Shown here piece by piece: positions 1-8,927 of a DNA stretch of 64,000 nt (positions are counted from its first letter, which is position 1; every line of letters begins with the position of its first letter). A program made the translations under genes and the position numbers. Origin of the DNA: Veillonella sp. (GTDB lineage: Bacteria; Bacillota; Negativicutes; Veillonellales; Veillonellaceae); NCBI RefSeq assembly GCF_018364065.1, contig NZ_JAGZMO010000009.1:10182-74181 (forward strand), read 5' to 3'. The notes under the pieces are model-generated. The model did no database searches and was not told where the DNA came from. It saw only the letters and a program-made list of their open reading frames with translations.

Positions 1-1
1 A

Positions 2-868
2 TGTGATGTTATCACGGTTATGCGTGACGGCCACACAATCAGCACGAAACCGGTACAGGAAACGTCCGTAGATGAAGTGGTACGCCACATGGTTGGCCGC
101 TCCATCGATGAGTTCTATCCGGACCGCACCACTACACCGGGCGATGTAGTGCTCACCGTAAAAGACTTAAAACCGAAACAGTTCAATCAGACGATTTCCT
201 TTGATTTGCGCAAAGGGGAAATCCTCGGCGTGGCCGGCCTCATGGGCGCAGGCCGTACGGAAATCATGCGCGCGATCTTCGGCGTAGACTCGCATGACGG
301 CGGCGAAGTCACCTTCAACGGCGAACGACTTCACCTGAAGAGCCCGGAAGATGCCATCAAAGCGGGCATCGCCTTTATTACGGAAGACCGCAAAGGGGAA
401 GGTCTTATTCTGGACTTCTCTATCGGTTCCAATATTACTCTGCCAAACTTAAAGCAGATTTGCTCATCTCATGTACTTAATAAAAATAAACTTGTGGACT
501 TTGCAGATACATTGTCGAAAAAACTCGGCGTAAAAACACAGTCTGTTCATTTACCGGCCTCATCCTTATCGGGCGGTAATCAGCAGAAGGTGGTTATTGC
601 CAAGTGGATTGGGCTCTCCCCGTCCGTCATCATCATGGATGAACCGACACGAGGTATCGATATCGGCGCGAAACGCGATATTTACGACTTGATGAACGAA
701 CTGACCGACCAGGGCGTATCCATCATTATGGTATCGTCGGAATTGCCTGAAGTATTGGGCATGAGCGACCGCGTAATGGTTATTCACGAAGGTGCCGTAG
801 CAGGCATTCTGGATCGCCAAGCGGCCACTCCGGAAACAATCATGACGCTGGCCACAGGAGGAGAATAA
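2..868 (+). CDS. rbsA: ribose-type sugar ABC transporter, ATP-binding protein (partial, 5' end outside window)
   Basis: The frame is open to the left edge, so the first visible ATG at base 20 is internal and only the C-terminal half of a roughly 500-residue double-NBD sugar ATPase is present. The visible part carries the end of the first nucleotide-binding domain and the whole second one. It has a degenerate Walker A (GLMGAGRTE), the ABC signature LSGGNQQK and Walker B IIMDEPTRGID, a pattern typical of RbsA/MglA/XylG (CUT2) ATPases, where the second site is degenerate. It would energise uptake of ribose or a similar monosaccharide at the inner face of the membrane. The stop codon abuts the rbsC start with no gap, and the permease and binding protein follow, confirming a CUT2 operon. 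The exact sugar is not proven by sequence. Confidence 0.93.
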   Translation, partial: CDVITVMRDGHTISTKPVQETSVDEVVRHMVGRSIDEFYPDRTTTPGDVVLTVKDLKPKQFNQTISFDLRKGEILGVAGLMGAGRTEIMRAIFGVDSHDGGEVTFNGERLHLKSPEDAIKAGIAFITEDRKGEGLILDFSIGSNITLPNLKQICSSHVLNKNKLVDFADTLSKKLGVKTQSVHLPASSLSGGNQQKVVIAKWIGLSPSVIIMDEPTRGIDIGAKRDIYDLMNELTDQGVSIIMVSSELPEVLGMSDRVMVIHEGAVAGILDRQAATPETIMTLATGGE

Positions 869-1804
869 ATGAACAGCAGCATTACCAATTTATTAAAAAA
901 ATTAGGACCGCTCATCGGCCTGATTGTCTTATTTATCATTATTGCAAGTCTGAATGACAGCTTCCTGGAATTCTCGAACTTGCGCAACCTGTTACGACAG
1001 GTATCCATTAACGCGATTATCGCCTTCGGTATGACCTTCGTTATTTTAACGAGCGGTATCGACTTGTCCGTAGGCTCCATCTTAGCGTTATCCAGTGCGA
1101 TGATGGCTAACTTCATCGTAAACGGTATGAATCCGGAAGTGGCTATTCTCGTAGCCGCCGTTATCGGTATTATTCTTGGTTCCATCAACGGCCTCATCGT
1201 GGCGTACGGCAAAGTGGCTCCATTCATTGCCACCTTGGCGACCATGACGGTCTATCGCGGTGCCACCCTCGTATTTACAAACGGCAACCCGATCAGCGGT
1301 CTTACCGATGATCCTTTATTCCATGCCTTCGGTCAAGGTGACGTAATGGGACTTCCTGTTCCGGCCATCACCATGTTCCTCTCCTTCTTCATTCTCTGGT
1401 TCGTCCTTCAGAAAACCTCTTTGGGCCGTCAGACTTATGCCGTAGGGGGCAGTGAAAAAGTAAGTTTCATTGCAGGTATTAAAATTAACCGTGTAAAAAT
1501 CTTCGCTTATGCCTTAACCGGTATGCTCAGTGCCATTGCAGGCGCCATCATTACATCCCGCCTCAACTCCGCACAGCCTACGGCCGGTATGGGCTATGAA
1601 CTCGATGCTATCGCCGCTGTTGTATTAGGCGGCACCAGTTTAGCCGGCGGCCGCGGTCACATTGTGGGCACCTTAATCGGTGCACTCATCATCGGTACAC
1701 TGAACAACGGCCTCAACATTCTCGATGTTTCCAGTTTCTATCAACAAATTGTCAAAGGTATTGTTATTCTGCTTGCAGTCCTCGGGGACCGCAAAAAAGC
1801 GTAG
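869..1804 (+). CDS. rbsC: ribose-type ABC transporter permease
   Basis: A 311-residue, very hydrophobic protein of the CUT2 permease family (RbsC/XylH/MglC). It starts with a cytoplasmic stretch and then has about eight to ten membrane segments. The family hallmark GIDLSVGS lies near residue 65-72, and the conserved loop AAVVLGGTSLAGGRG, which contacts the ATPase, lies near residue 250. The ATG directly follows the rbsA stop and is preceded by AGGAGGAGA inside the end of rbsA, so translation is coupled. It forms the channel through which the sugar handed over by RbsB passes. The substrate (ribose or a related pentose/hexose) is inferred from the family only. Confidence 0.94.
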   Translation: MNSSITNLLKKLGPLIGLIVLFIIIASLNDSFLEFSNLRNLLRQVSINAIIAFGMTFVILTSGIDLSVGSILALSSAMMANFIVNGMNPEVAILVAAVIGIILGSINGLIVAYGKVAPFIATLATMTVYRGATLVFTNGNPISGLTDDPLFHAFGQGDVMGLPVPAITMFLSFFILWFVLQKTSLGRQTYAVGGSEKVSFIAGIKINRVKIFAYALTGMLSAIAGAIITSRLNSAQPTAGMGYELDAIAAVVLGGTSLAGGRGHIVGTLIGALIIGTLNNGLNILDVSSFYQQIVKGIVILLAVLGDRKKA

Positions 1805-1813
1805 GAGGTTAGT

Positions 1814-2716
1814 ATGAAAAAATTATTAACAGTCATCGCCATCGTAGTTCTTGCAATCGGCGTTCTGGCCGGCTGCGGTTCTTCCGGCAGCACCGGCGGT
1901 GACAGCAAACAAGGAACTATCGGTTTCTCCGTTTCTACATTGAACAACCCATTCTTCGTATCCTTAAAAGATGGCGTAGAAAAACAAGCCAAAGCATTAG
2001 GCTTAAAAGTTAAGATCGTAGATGCTCAAAACGACCCTGCTAAGCAGGCCAATGATATTGCCGACTTATTGGAAAGCGGCGTATCCGTTTTAATCGTTAA
2101 CCCGGTAGATTCCGCTGCTATCGGCACATCCGTGCAGGCAGCCAATGCGAAAAACATTCCGGTAATCACAGTTGACCGCTCCTCTGACAGTGGCAAAGTA
2201 GCGGCTCATATTGCTTCCGACAACGTTAAAGGCGGCGAAATGGCTGCTCAATTAATCGTTGATAAACTCGGCAACGGCACTCAAGTAGCTGAAATCGAAG
2301 GTATTCCAGGCGCTTCCGCTACTCGTGAACGCGGCCAGGGCTTCCACAACGTAGCCGACAAATCCTTAGTTGTTGTAGCTAAACAAAGTGCTGATTTCGA
2401 CCGCACTAAAGGCTTAAACGTAGCAACTAACATGTTACAGGCTAATCCTGATGTGAAAGCAATCTTCGCTCACAATGACGAAATGGCTCTCGGCGCTATC
2501 CAAGCTGCTAAATCTGCAGGCAAATCTATTTTCATCGTAGGTTTTGACGGTACAGAAGATGCGCAAAAAGCTGTTCAGGACGGCACATTAGCTGCCACTA
2601 TCGCTCAGCAACCTGAATTAATGGGTACTATTGCGGTAGATACTGCCAGCAAAATCATCAAAGGCGAAACAGTTGACACCAAAATCCCTGTGGACCTTAA
2701 AGTCATTACAAAATAA
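1814..2716 (+). CDS. rbsB: ribose-type sugar-binding lipoprotein
   Basis: A 300-residue periplasmic-binding protein (type 1 fold, peripla_BP_4). The first 21 residues form a lipoprotein signal peptide ending in the lipobox LAGC, so the mature protein is probably lipid-anchored on the outer face of the cytoplasmic membrane. The fold motif ISTLNNPFF-like 'STLNNPFFVSLKDG' and 'VGFDGTEDAQKAVQDG' near residues 38-51 and 244-260 are typical of RbsB. It captures the sugar and delivers it to RbsC/RbsA. It lies nine bases after rbsC with its own AGGAGG site, and a strong terminator follows, so it closes the operon. Codon use is more biased than in rbsA/C, as expected for an abundant binding protein. 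Confidence 0.94.
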   Translation: MKKLLTVIAIVVLAIGVLAGCGSSGSTGGDSKQGTIGFSVSTLNNPFFVSLKDGVEKQAKALGLKVKIVDAQNDPAKQANDIADLLESGVSVLIVNPVDSAAIGTSVQAANAKNIPVITVDRSSDSGKVAAHIASDNVKGGEMAAQLIVDKLGNGTQVAEIEGIPGASATRERGQGFHNVADKSLVVVAKQSADFDRTKGLNVATNMLQANPDVKAIFAHNDEMALGAIQAAKSAGKSIFIVGFDGTEDAQKAVQDGTLAATIAQQPELMGTIAVDTASKIIKGETVDTKIPVDLKVITK

Positions 2717-2758
2717 TAAAACAGCCTGACAAGACTGATAGAAACTCATATAGAAACT

Positions 2759-2793
2759 AAGCCTCCCTGCGGTAAACGCATGGGAGGCTTTTA
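2759..2793 (+). terminator. intrinsic terminator of the rbs operon
   Basis: The arms AAGCCTCCC and GGGAGGCTT enclose a smaller TGCG/CGCA stem around GTAAA, with one bulged T. A TTTT run follows. It lies 43 bases after the rbsB stop. Confidence 0.9.
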
Positions 2794-2818
2794 TACGAGC
2801 AGCACCTTTATATAAAAC

Positions 2819-2883
2819 TCTCTTGTATATAATCCGCTCTTGTATATATTCTCTCTTGTATATGAATGACTTCTTGTCTATAT
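2819..2883 (+). repeat. four degenerate direct repeats (TCTTGTATAT-like)
   Basis: Four copies of a sequence close to CTCTTGTATAT begin near 2819, 2837, 2853 and 2871, a period of 16-18 bases. They lie in the intergenic region between the rbs terminator and the AsnC-type gene. They could be a degenerate tandem repeat or an array of regulator sites; nothing in the sequence decides this. Confidence 0.6.
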
Positions 2884-3025
2884 GGCCTTAATTTTCCCCT
2901 TACTTATATCATATTTGTATTATTCATATTTCTCCTACAGTGATACAATAATACGTATAGCGTAGGCTATTATTACGATACTAAAAACGGGACCATACCC
3001 GCCTTATGCGAAAGGAGTTTTTCTT

Positions 3026-3538
3026 ATGAGTAATGCCAATTTAACAATCACTGACAAAAAACTGCTCGATTTACTCGCGGCAGACGCGAAACTGACACAC
3101 AGCCAACTGGCGGCCATGCTTAACATCGAGGAAGATGAAGTGGCGGAACGCATTGCTTATTTAGAAGAAGAAGGCATAATCAAAGGCTATCAGGCAGTTA
3201 TCGACTGGGAAGGCGTGGACGGCAATAAATCCACCGCCCTCATTCAGCTGCAGGTAACTCCGGAACCTGATCAAGGCTTTGATAAGCTGGCTCACCGCAT
3301 CATGCAATACGAAGAAGTAGAAGGTGTATACCTCATGTCCGGCGGTTATGATCTGACTGTTATCGTTCACGGTGAAAGCATGCGCGACATTGCCCTCTTT
3401 GTGGCCCGTCGTCTGGCAACCCTCGAAGGCGTTCGCGGTACCGGTACTCATTTCATTTTAACCCGTTACAAAGACCGCGACATTATTTATCAGGACGATG
3501 TGATTAAAGAGATAAGGAGCAATGTATTCTATGATTAA
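3026..3538 (+). CDS. Lrp/AsnC family transcriptional regulator
   Basis: A 170-residue protein with an N-terminal winged helix-turn-helix (about residues 5-60, with the recognition region LTHSQLAAMLNIEEDEV) and a C-terminal RAM/AsnC ligand-binding domain (about 75-155, containing YLMSGGYDLTVIVHG). Such proteins form octamers and respond to amino acids. A good AAAGGAG site precedes the ATG. The 3' end overlaps the start of an aminotransferase gene, so the pair is surely co-transcribed, and the regulator probably senses an amino acid linked to that enzyme. The upstream region at 2948-2975 contains a TAATA...TATTA dyad that could be an autoregulatory site, but this is weak. The particular effector cannot be read from the sequence. 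Confidence 0.9.
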   Translation: MSNANLTITDKKLLDLLAADAKLTHSQLAAMLNIEEDEVAERIAYLEEEGIIKGYQAVIDWEGVDGNKSTALIQLQVTPEPDQGFDKLAHRIMQYEEVEGVYLMSGGYDLTVIVHGESMRDIALFVARRLATLEGVRGTGTHFILTRYKDRDIIYQDDVIKEIRSNVFYD

Positions 3539-4715
3539 TTACGACGAGCTTTTAAACCATGATGTAACCAATTTAAAACCATCCGGGATTCGCCGTTTTT
3601 TCGACATTGCCAGTGAAATGGACGAAGTTATTTCTCTCAGCATCGGCGAACCTGACTTTCAAACGCCATGGCATGTGCGCGAAACCGGGATTGATGTATT
3701 GAAAAAAGGAAAAACCTGGTACTCCCCTAACCGCGGTTTCTCTGAACTGCGCGAAGAGATTCAGCGCTGGATTAAACGAAAATATGATTTATCCTATGAG
3801 GCAAATACGGATATTTTAGTCACCGTCGGCGGATCGGAAGCCATTGACTTGGCGCTCCGCGTATTGATTAACCCGGGCGATGAAGTGCTCATTCCGGTAC
3901 CAAGCTTCGTTTGCTATCTGCCGCTTACCGAAGTGTCCAAAGGTGTACCGATTCCTGTTCAAACCAGTGCGGAGAATAACTTCAGACTGACAGCCGACGA
4001 TATTCGGGCTCATATTACAGATAAAACGAAAGCCATCGTTTTACCATTCCCTAACAATCCGACCGGTGCCGTTATGCGCCGCGAACATTTAGAAGAAATT
4101 GCGGAAGTCATTATTGAACATAACCTGCTCGTTGTGTCTGATGAAATTTACAGCGAGCTCACTTATGGCGATACACCACATGTGTCTATTGCCGCCATTC
4201 CGGGCATGAAGGAACGCACCGTTGTTATTAACGGTTTCTCGAAAACATATGCCATGACCGGCTGGCGCCTCGGTATGGCCTTAGGACCTAAGGAAATTAT
4301 CGGCCAAATGACGAAGCTTCATCAGTACGGCATTATGAGTGCCCCTACTATCGCTCAATACTCCGCTATCGAAGCGTTGCGCAATGGCGATAAAGACATT
4401 GTGTACATGCGCGATCAATACGATATGCGCCGCCGCTTCCTGGTGGATGCATTTAATAAAATGGGACTCACCTGTTTCGAACCGGAAGGTGCGTTCTACG
4501 TATTCCCGAATATTACAGCGTCCGGTCTCGATTCGGAAACATTCTGTGAAAAGCTGCTCTACGCTAAACACGTAGCCGTTGTGCCGGGCAATGCCTTCGG
4601 CGACTGTGGCGAAGGCTTCGTACGCGTTGCTTACGCGAACTCCTTAGCTAACATTAAAGAAGCGGTCAAACGTATTGGCGAATTCTTGAATGAATTGAAA
4701 CAGGAAAAACAGTAA
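3531..4715 (+). CDS. class I/II PLP-dependent aminotransferase
   Basis: About 394 residues of the fold-type I aminotransferase family (aspartate/aromatic aminotransferase-like, also PatA-like). It has SIGEPDF near the start, the nucleotide-cofactor motif NPTGAV, SDEIYSEL with the PLP-ring aspartate and tyrosine, the Schiff-base lysine in GFSKTYAMTGWRLG and a C-terminal arginine in FVRVAYA. Two in-frame starts exist. The ATG at 3522 is only two bases from the AAGGAG at 3514-3519, whereas the ATG at 3531 is 11 bases away, so 3531 is preferred. The start lies inside the preceding Lrp/AsnC gene, which suggests translational coupling and substrate-linked control. The exact amino donor is unknown; aromatic, aspartate or alanine are all possible. 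Confidence 0.9.
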   Translation: MINYDELLNHDVTNLKPSGIRRFFDIASEMDEVISLSIGEPDFQTPWHVRETGIDVLKKGKTWYSPNRGFSELREEIQRWIKRKYDLSYEANTDILVTVGGSEAIDLALRVLINPGDEVLIPVPSFVCYLPLTEVSKGVPIPVQTSAENNFRLTADDIRAHITDKTKAIVLPFPNNPTGAVMRREHLEEIAEVIIEHNLLVVSDEIYSELTYGDTPHVSIAAIPGMKERTVVINGFSKTYAMTGWRLGMALGPKEIIGQMTKLHQYGIMSAPTIAQYSAIEALRNGDKDIVYMRDQYDMRRRFLVDAFNKMGLTCFEPEGAFYVFPNITASGLDSETFCEKLLYAKHVAVVPGNAFGDCGEGFVRVAYANSLANIKEAVKRIGEFLNELKQEKQ

Positions 4716-4731
4716 CGCAAAAGAACATACA

Positions 4732-4764
4732 AAAAGCCCTCGTGCATGATGCACGAGGGCTTTT
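4732..4764. terminator. intrinsic terminator, bidirectional
   Basis: A perfect 11-bp stem, GCCCTCGTGCA / TGCACGAGGGC, with a three-base loop, flanked by AAAA on the left and TTTT on the right. It can end the plus-strand aminotransferase transcript and the minus-strand reductase transcript that converges on it. Confidence 0.92.
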
Positions 4765-4806
4765 ATTTTATTCACGCTTGATTTTATTGGTAAGTCTTAG
4801 CTTCTT

Positions 4807-4856
4807 ATGGTTTAGATATATTTACCGGCTCATGGCTTAGATATATTTACCGGCTA
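4807..4856. repeat. 25-bp tandem duplication of a gene 3' end
   Basis: Two 25-base units (4807-4831 and 4832-4856) differ at two positions. Both contain TTAGATATATTTACCGGCT. The second unit contains the last codons and stop of the minus-strand reductase gene; the first unit is a copy lying just beyond the stop. Confidence 0.9.
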
Positions 4857-6402
4857 ATGCTTTGAAGTCTTCTTCGTGTGTTTGAATCCAAGTTGTAAAC
4901 GGAGTTTGAGCTTCGTTTAACACGCCTGCCAATTCAGCGATGAAGGTAGGAATGTCTACTACTGTAATCGCACCTAGGATTTCACCGAATTTAATGTTGC
5001 CTAACACTTCACTGCCGCCTACGAACAAGTTGAAGGCAGGTTGAGGTTTTTTGTCTACTAATTTAGCAGTACCGTGGAAACCGATTTCACCGACCTGATG
5101 TGTACCGCAGGAAGATGGGCATCCGGAAATATGCATCTTAGGAAGGTATGCCGTATCAATGCCTTGTTCAGCTAAATGGTTAACGATGGATTCCAATAGT
5201 CCCTGAGAGTTCTGGAAACCAACTTGGCAACGGCTGTTACCGATACAGCTTACAGACTGTAAGAACTGATCCTTCATGTGATCCCCGGTCATTTCAAGAA
5301 CCTTTTTAGCTTCTTCAGCAGTAAGGTTGATGAAATAGATTGCTTCATCATTCGTCAAACGACCTTCGCCGGCTTCCAAGGAGCCTACATAGCTGCAAAC
5401 ATCACGGAATGTCTTGTAGTCAGGGTTACCGCCCAATGGATGGTAATGTACAGCGTATAAGCCCTTTTGGGATTGCGCCATTACACGTGTACCATACGCA
5501 GCCAATTCATCGGCACTCAATTCTGTAGTGCCCTGTTTTTTAACAGTCATATCAGGTGCTTCGAAGGTTAAGTCTTCTACGCGGCGTGTAAATGTGAGGA
5601 ACTTTTGGAAAAGTTCGCGGTATTTATCTTCGCCCAAGTTTTCCACTACAAAACGCATACGGTTTTTGCTGCGTGTATGGAAGTCGCTGTTTTCCATAAA
5701 TAGACGCACCATAGCTTTTACATAGTAAAGCATATCCTGAGGGTCTACGCCTTCAGCCAACAAGAGGCTTGGACGAGAACCATTGCCCATACCGCCGCCT
5801 GCATATACAGTAAATGTACCGTCTGCCTGAGCTACAAAGCCCAAGTCTTTACAAGTTGCATGGGTATCATTTTCAAGACCGTTCGTCATGGAAATTTTAA
5901 GCTTACGCGGCATTTTAAAATCAGGAATCAAAGTCAACACGAATTCGCTGAGAACCTGTTCGTACGGAGTAATGTCGAATGGTTCGCCCGTTGTTACACC
6001 GCGAAGCGGGCTGGCCGCCACATTGCGCACATGGTCCCCGCCACCACCGCGGGAGTAAATGCCGTGTGCATGACAGGCTTTAAATAAATCAGGCACGATG
6101 CTGCCTTCCAAACCGTGTAACTGGATGGATTGACCTGTAGTAAAATGAACTGCAGGAATTTCATACTTGTCGAGCATATCTGCAATGAAGTTCAGCTGAT
6201 CGCCGGTAATACGTCCGCCGGATAAACGCATACGAAACATAGCCGTTTTGGCTCCGCGTTCTGCATACGTGCCGAAAGGACCGGAAATACCTTTGTAATC
6301 ACCTACAGAAATTTCTTTGTTAAAAAATGCTGCACTTGTTTGAGCAAATACATCAATGTCTTTGAGTAGGCGAGCTTTCACCTCTTCAGTTAAAAATCCC
6401 AT
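4837..6402 (-). CDS. nitrite/sulfite reductase-like siroheme and 4Fe-4S protein
   Basis: A 521-residue member of the nitrite/sulfite reductase ferredoxin-like family (NirA/CysI). It has the usual duplicated arrangement: an N-terminal ferredoxin-like half domain with the substrate-side motif GVTTGEPFD-like and SRGGGGDHVRN, then the siroheme/[4Fe-4S] half with the ligand set C-x5-C (CIGNSRC) and C-x3-C (CPSSC) near residues 400-440. It catalyses six-electron reduction of nitrite to ammonium or sulfite to sulfide in the cytoplasm, probably with ferredoxin as donor because no flavoprotein subunit is adjacent. The ATG is preceded by GAGAGGTATTAAGT. It is a single-gene unit. Nitrite versus sulfite cannot be settled from the sequence alone. 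Confidence 0.87.
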   Translation of the reverse strand: MGFLTEEVKARLLKDIDVFAQTSAAFFNKEISVGDYKGISGPFGTYAERGAKTAMFRMRLSGGRITGDQLNFIADMLDKYEIPAVHFTTGQSIQLHGLEGSIVPDLFKACHAHGIYSRGGGGDHVRNVAASPLRGVTTGEPFDITPYEQVLSEFVLTLIPDFKMPRKLKISMTNGLENDTHATCKDLGFVAQADGTFTVYAGGGMGNGSRPSLLLAEGVDPQDMLYYVKAMVRLFMENSDFHTRSKNRMRFVVENLGEDKYRELFQKFLTFTRRVEDLTFEAPDMTVKKQGTTELSADELAAYGTRVMAQSQKGLYAVHYHPLGGNPDYKTFRDVCSYVGSLEAGEGRLTNDEAIYFINLTAEEAKKVLEMTGDHMKDQFLQSVSCIGNSRCQVGFQNSQGLLESIVNHLAEQGIDTAYLPKMHISGCPSSCGTHQVGEIGFHGTAKLVDKKPQPAFNLFVGGSEVLGNIKFGEILGAITVVDIPTFIAELAGVLNEAQTPFTTWIQTHEEDFKALAGKYI

Positions 6403-6577
6403 ACTTAATACCTCTCATTCTTTTTAAAACTTATTGGCCACTCCATCCCTTTATTTATTACCCTTTGGATACACCAATCTATATACTACTTTATCGTAAC
6501 ATGGCCATATATGACCGTCAATGACCGTATTCTTCTACAAAATATGATTAAAAGACATACCTTTTTGATAGGAAAAT

Positions 6578-6637
6578 AAAAACGTCATAACCAATGGCCG
6601 AGAATCAGCTTCCCGTGCCACATGATTATGACGCTTT
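6578..6637 (-). terminator. probable terminator of the nfeD-floA operon
   Basis: CGTCATAA (6583-6590) pairs with TTATGACG (6626-6633), with an inner TGGC/GCCA pairing inside a long loop. On the minus strand the stem is followed by TTTTTATTTT. The region 6403-6747 otherwise holds no gene. Its left part must contain the promoter of the reductase gene, but no clear boxes were identified. Confidence 0.65.
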
Positions 6638-6747
6638 TGATTTATGCTGTATATTCCATATTCAATAACGTATGCCAAATGCTCTATCGTCAGTGTTTGC
6701 ACTAAGTGAGCTACACTGAATAATCTACACGAATCTCTTAGCGGATT

Positions 6748-7845
6748 CTAAGCCCTCCGTTGCAATGCTTTCGGCCGCTCTAAAATCATAGACCACATAA
6801 CGCCGGCTTTCAAGCCGCCCGGTGGTAACTTTCCTTTGCGGTGTTTCCCCGGAATATGCAGATATCTGCTATGCTCTCTGCGCTGTCTATACGCCGGATC
6901 CGCCGCAGACTGTCTATATTGTCTACTATCCACAACAGCGGCTTGTTCCGCCGCAGTGCGCCAGGATTGACTTTGACCGCCCTGCCCTGCAGAATATTGA
7001 CCGGTCGGTTGCTGACTTGTCGGATATTGTGCAGTTGGATATGGCGTTCTTGGTACTTGCCGTGTTGGTGCTTGACGCTCCGGCATTTGCCCGGTCGGTG
7101 TTTGCCTTGGTGGCATTTGTCCGGTTTGCGTTTGTCGCGGTGGCATTTGCCCCGTTGGTCGCTGCGGCTGTTGTGTTGGCATTGGCTGCCGTGGAATTTG
7201 TGGCTGTGGCCGTTGTTCCATCGGTGGTTGTTGCCAACCGGTGCCGGGTTGACCATATGGTCCTTGGCCCGTGTTCGCAGTCTGCCCCTGATTTACTGTT
7301 TGTGGCATCTGCAGTGTAGACGGTTTATCCTTGCGTTCTATGCGAATTCCATAATGGCGTTCCATATCCTCCCAGGAACCGGCTTGATTTCCCTTTCCTA
7401 CTTGGCCGGTGACGCGCCCCTGCGGTTGCGGAGCATTCTGTCCATTATTCGGTGGCATCTGCATTGGACGGCCCATACTATCCCTTGGCTGCATGCCCCC
7501 TTGTTGCCCCGGTCGCTGTTGATTCATCGGAACTTGGCGGTTTTGACCTTGTGGGTACTGTCTTTGCGGAGCTTGACCTTGAGGGTATTGACCTTGGCCG
7601 TATTGTCCTTGTTGATATTGACCTTGGCCATATTGCCCCTGTTGATACGGTCCTTGGCCATATTGTCCTTGTGAACCACCTTGAGGATTTTGTGGATTTT
7701 GCTGATTTGGAGGATAATTTACATTATCCGGATAATTCGGATCTTCCGGATAATTTGTATCATCACGACGGTTGTTGCGACGTCCACGAGAGTTAATAAA
7801 GAAGCTGACCAGCATAATTAATATGACATAAAGACCCAGATCCAT
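6748..7845 (-). CDS. membrane-anchored Gln/Pro/Gly-rich low-complexity protein
   Basis: The 365-residue product is not a recognised family. Residues 1-18 form one hydrophobic membrane segment (LGLYVILIMLVSFF), followed by a basic/acidic linker and a long disordered region. That region contains GQYGQGQYQQG-type repeats (about residues 58-100) and TGQMPPRQT-type repeats (about 235-265), with a short ordered-looking island SWEDMERHYGIRIERK between. The C-terminus is basic. The frame is supported by an AAGGAGG site at the ATG, by its 17-base spacing from floA and by the amino-acid periodicity. Other long frames here are by-products of the repetitive, stop-poor DNA. It is the third gene of nfeD-floA, so a role with the flotillin scaffold is a reasonable guess, no more. 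The topology (N-terminal anchor, soluble tail) is inferred. Confidence 0.75.
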   Translation of the reverse strand: MDLGLYVILIMLVSFFINSRGRRNNRRDDTNYPEDPNYPDNVNYPPNQQNPQNPQGGSQGQYGQGPYQQGQYGQGQYQQGQYGQGQYPQGQAPQRQYPQGQNRQVPMNQQRPGQQGGMQPRDSMGRPMQMPPNNGQNAPQPQGRVTGQVGKGNQAGSWEDMERHYGIRIERKDKPSTLQMPQTVNQGQTANTGQGPYGQPGTGWQQPPMEQRPQPQIPRQPMPTQQPQRPTGQMPPRQTQTGQMPPRQTPTGQMPERQAPTRQVPRTPYPTAQYPTSQQPTGQYSAGQGGQSQSWRTAAEQAAVVDSRQYRQSAADPAYRQRREHSRYLHIPGKHRKGKLPPGGLKAGVMWSMILERPKALQRRA

Positions 7846-7862
7846 TATCCAGACCTCCTTCC

Positions 7863-8879
7863 TTATTTATGCTCGTTGTTGTCAGCAGTTGTTAAATCAC
7901 TCAACTCGTCACCTGCGATAGTTTCACGCATTTTCGTATCCGCCATAATATTGTTCATATTGTAATAGTCCATAACGCCCATATGTCCGTCACGCAAAGC
8001 CTGGGATAAAGCTTGAGGCACTTCTGCCTGCGCTTCCACAACTTTCGCCTGCATTTCCTGCGTATAGGCGCGCATTTCCTGTTCCTTGGCCACTGCCATG
8101 GCACGGCGTTCTTCCGCCTTCGCCTGCGCGATCTTCTTATCCGCTTCCGCCTGATCAGTCATGAGCTGAGCACCAATGTTACGTCCTACGTCAACATCGG
8201 CAATATCGATGGACAAGATTTCAAAGGCCGAACCGGCATCCAAGCCTTTATTCAATACAGTACGGGAAATGTGATCCGGATTTTCCAATACATCTGTATG
8301 CTGCTCCGAAGAACCTACGGTGGTTACGATACCTTCACCAACACGGGCGATAATTGTTGCTTCGCCGGCACCACCTACGAGGCGGTCAATATTGGCACGC
8401 ACAGTAACACGGGCACGAACCTTAAGTTCGATACCATTCTGTGCCACCGCGGAAATAACCGGTGTTTCAATAACTTTCGGATTAACACTCATTTGTACCG
8501 CTTCCAGTACATCACGGCCGGCCAAGTCGATGGCGGCAGCTCGTTCAAATGTCAATGGAATGGACGCACGTTCCGCTGCGATCAATGCATCAACTACGCG
8601 GTTAACGTCACCACCGGCTAAGTAGTGAGCTTCCAGCTGGTTAACATTAACTCGTAAGCCCGCTTTATTGGCTTTTACCAATGGGAGCACGATCTGAGCC
8701 GGTGCCACACGACGAAGGCGCATACCTACCAAGGTGAAAATGCCCACATTAACACCGGCTGCCAATGCGGAAATCCAGAGTCCTAACGGCACAAAATGTA
8801 AGAATATTGCCACGATGATTACTATGGCAACGAAAAGAAAAACAAAACTATAATTCATCAAATCAATCAATGCTGACAT
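7863..8879 (-). CDS. floA: flotillin-like protein FloA (SPFH domain)
   Basis: A 338-residue protein of the FloA/YqfA family. The first about 50 residues hold the hydrophobic membrane-associated region (VFLFVAIVIIVAIFLHF and a second hairpin). The SPFH/band-7 domain follows, with VKANKAGLRVNVNQLEAHYLAGGDV, and then a C-terminal EA-rich helical segment (AKAEERRAMAVAKEQEMRAYTQ-like, about residues 245-290) that drives oligomerisation. In Bacillus the homologue organises functional membrane microdomains. The ATG has an AAAAGGAGAG site. It is co-transcribed with nfeD upstream, which is the usual arrangement for bacterial flotillins, and with the low-complexity gene downstream. The length and domain order are normal. 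Confidence 0.94.
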   Translation of the reverse strand: MSALIDLMNYSFVFLFVAIVIIVAIFLHFVPLGLWISALAAGVNVGIFTLVGMRLRRVAPAQIVLPLVKANKAGLRVNVNQLEAHYLAGGDVNRVVDALIAAERASIPLTFERAAAIDLAGRDVLEAVQMSVNPKVIETPVISAVAQNGIELKVRARVTVRANIDRLVGGAGEATIIARVGEGIVTTVGSSEQHTDVLENPDHISRTVLNKGLDAGSAFEILSIDIADVDVGRNIGAQLMTDQAEADKKIAQAKAEERRAMAVAKEQEMRAYTQEMQAKVVEAQAEVPQALSQALRDGHMGVMDYYNMNNIMADTKMRETIAGDELSDLTTADNNEHK

Positions 8880-8927
8880 AAGTCTCTCCTTTTACTTAAT
8901 AACTATACTGCACTGCGGGAAACTTGC

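Noticed and set aside
6841..7674. A 277-codon plus-strand frame and several other long frames opposite the Gln/Pro-rich gene
   Set aside because: They are by-products of low-stop repetitive DNA. They have no ribosome binding site, the composition is odd (Leu/Trp-rich), and the minus-strand frame fits the nfeD-floA operon.
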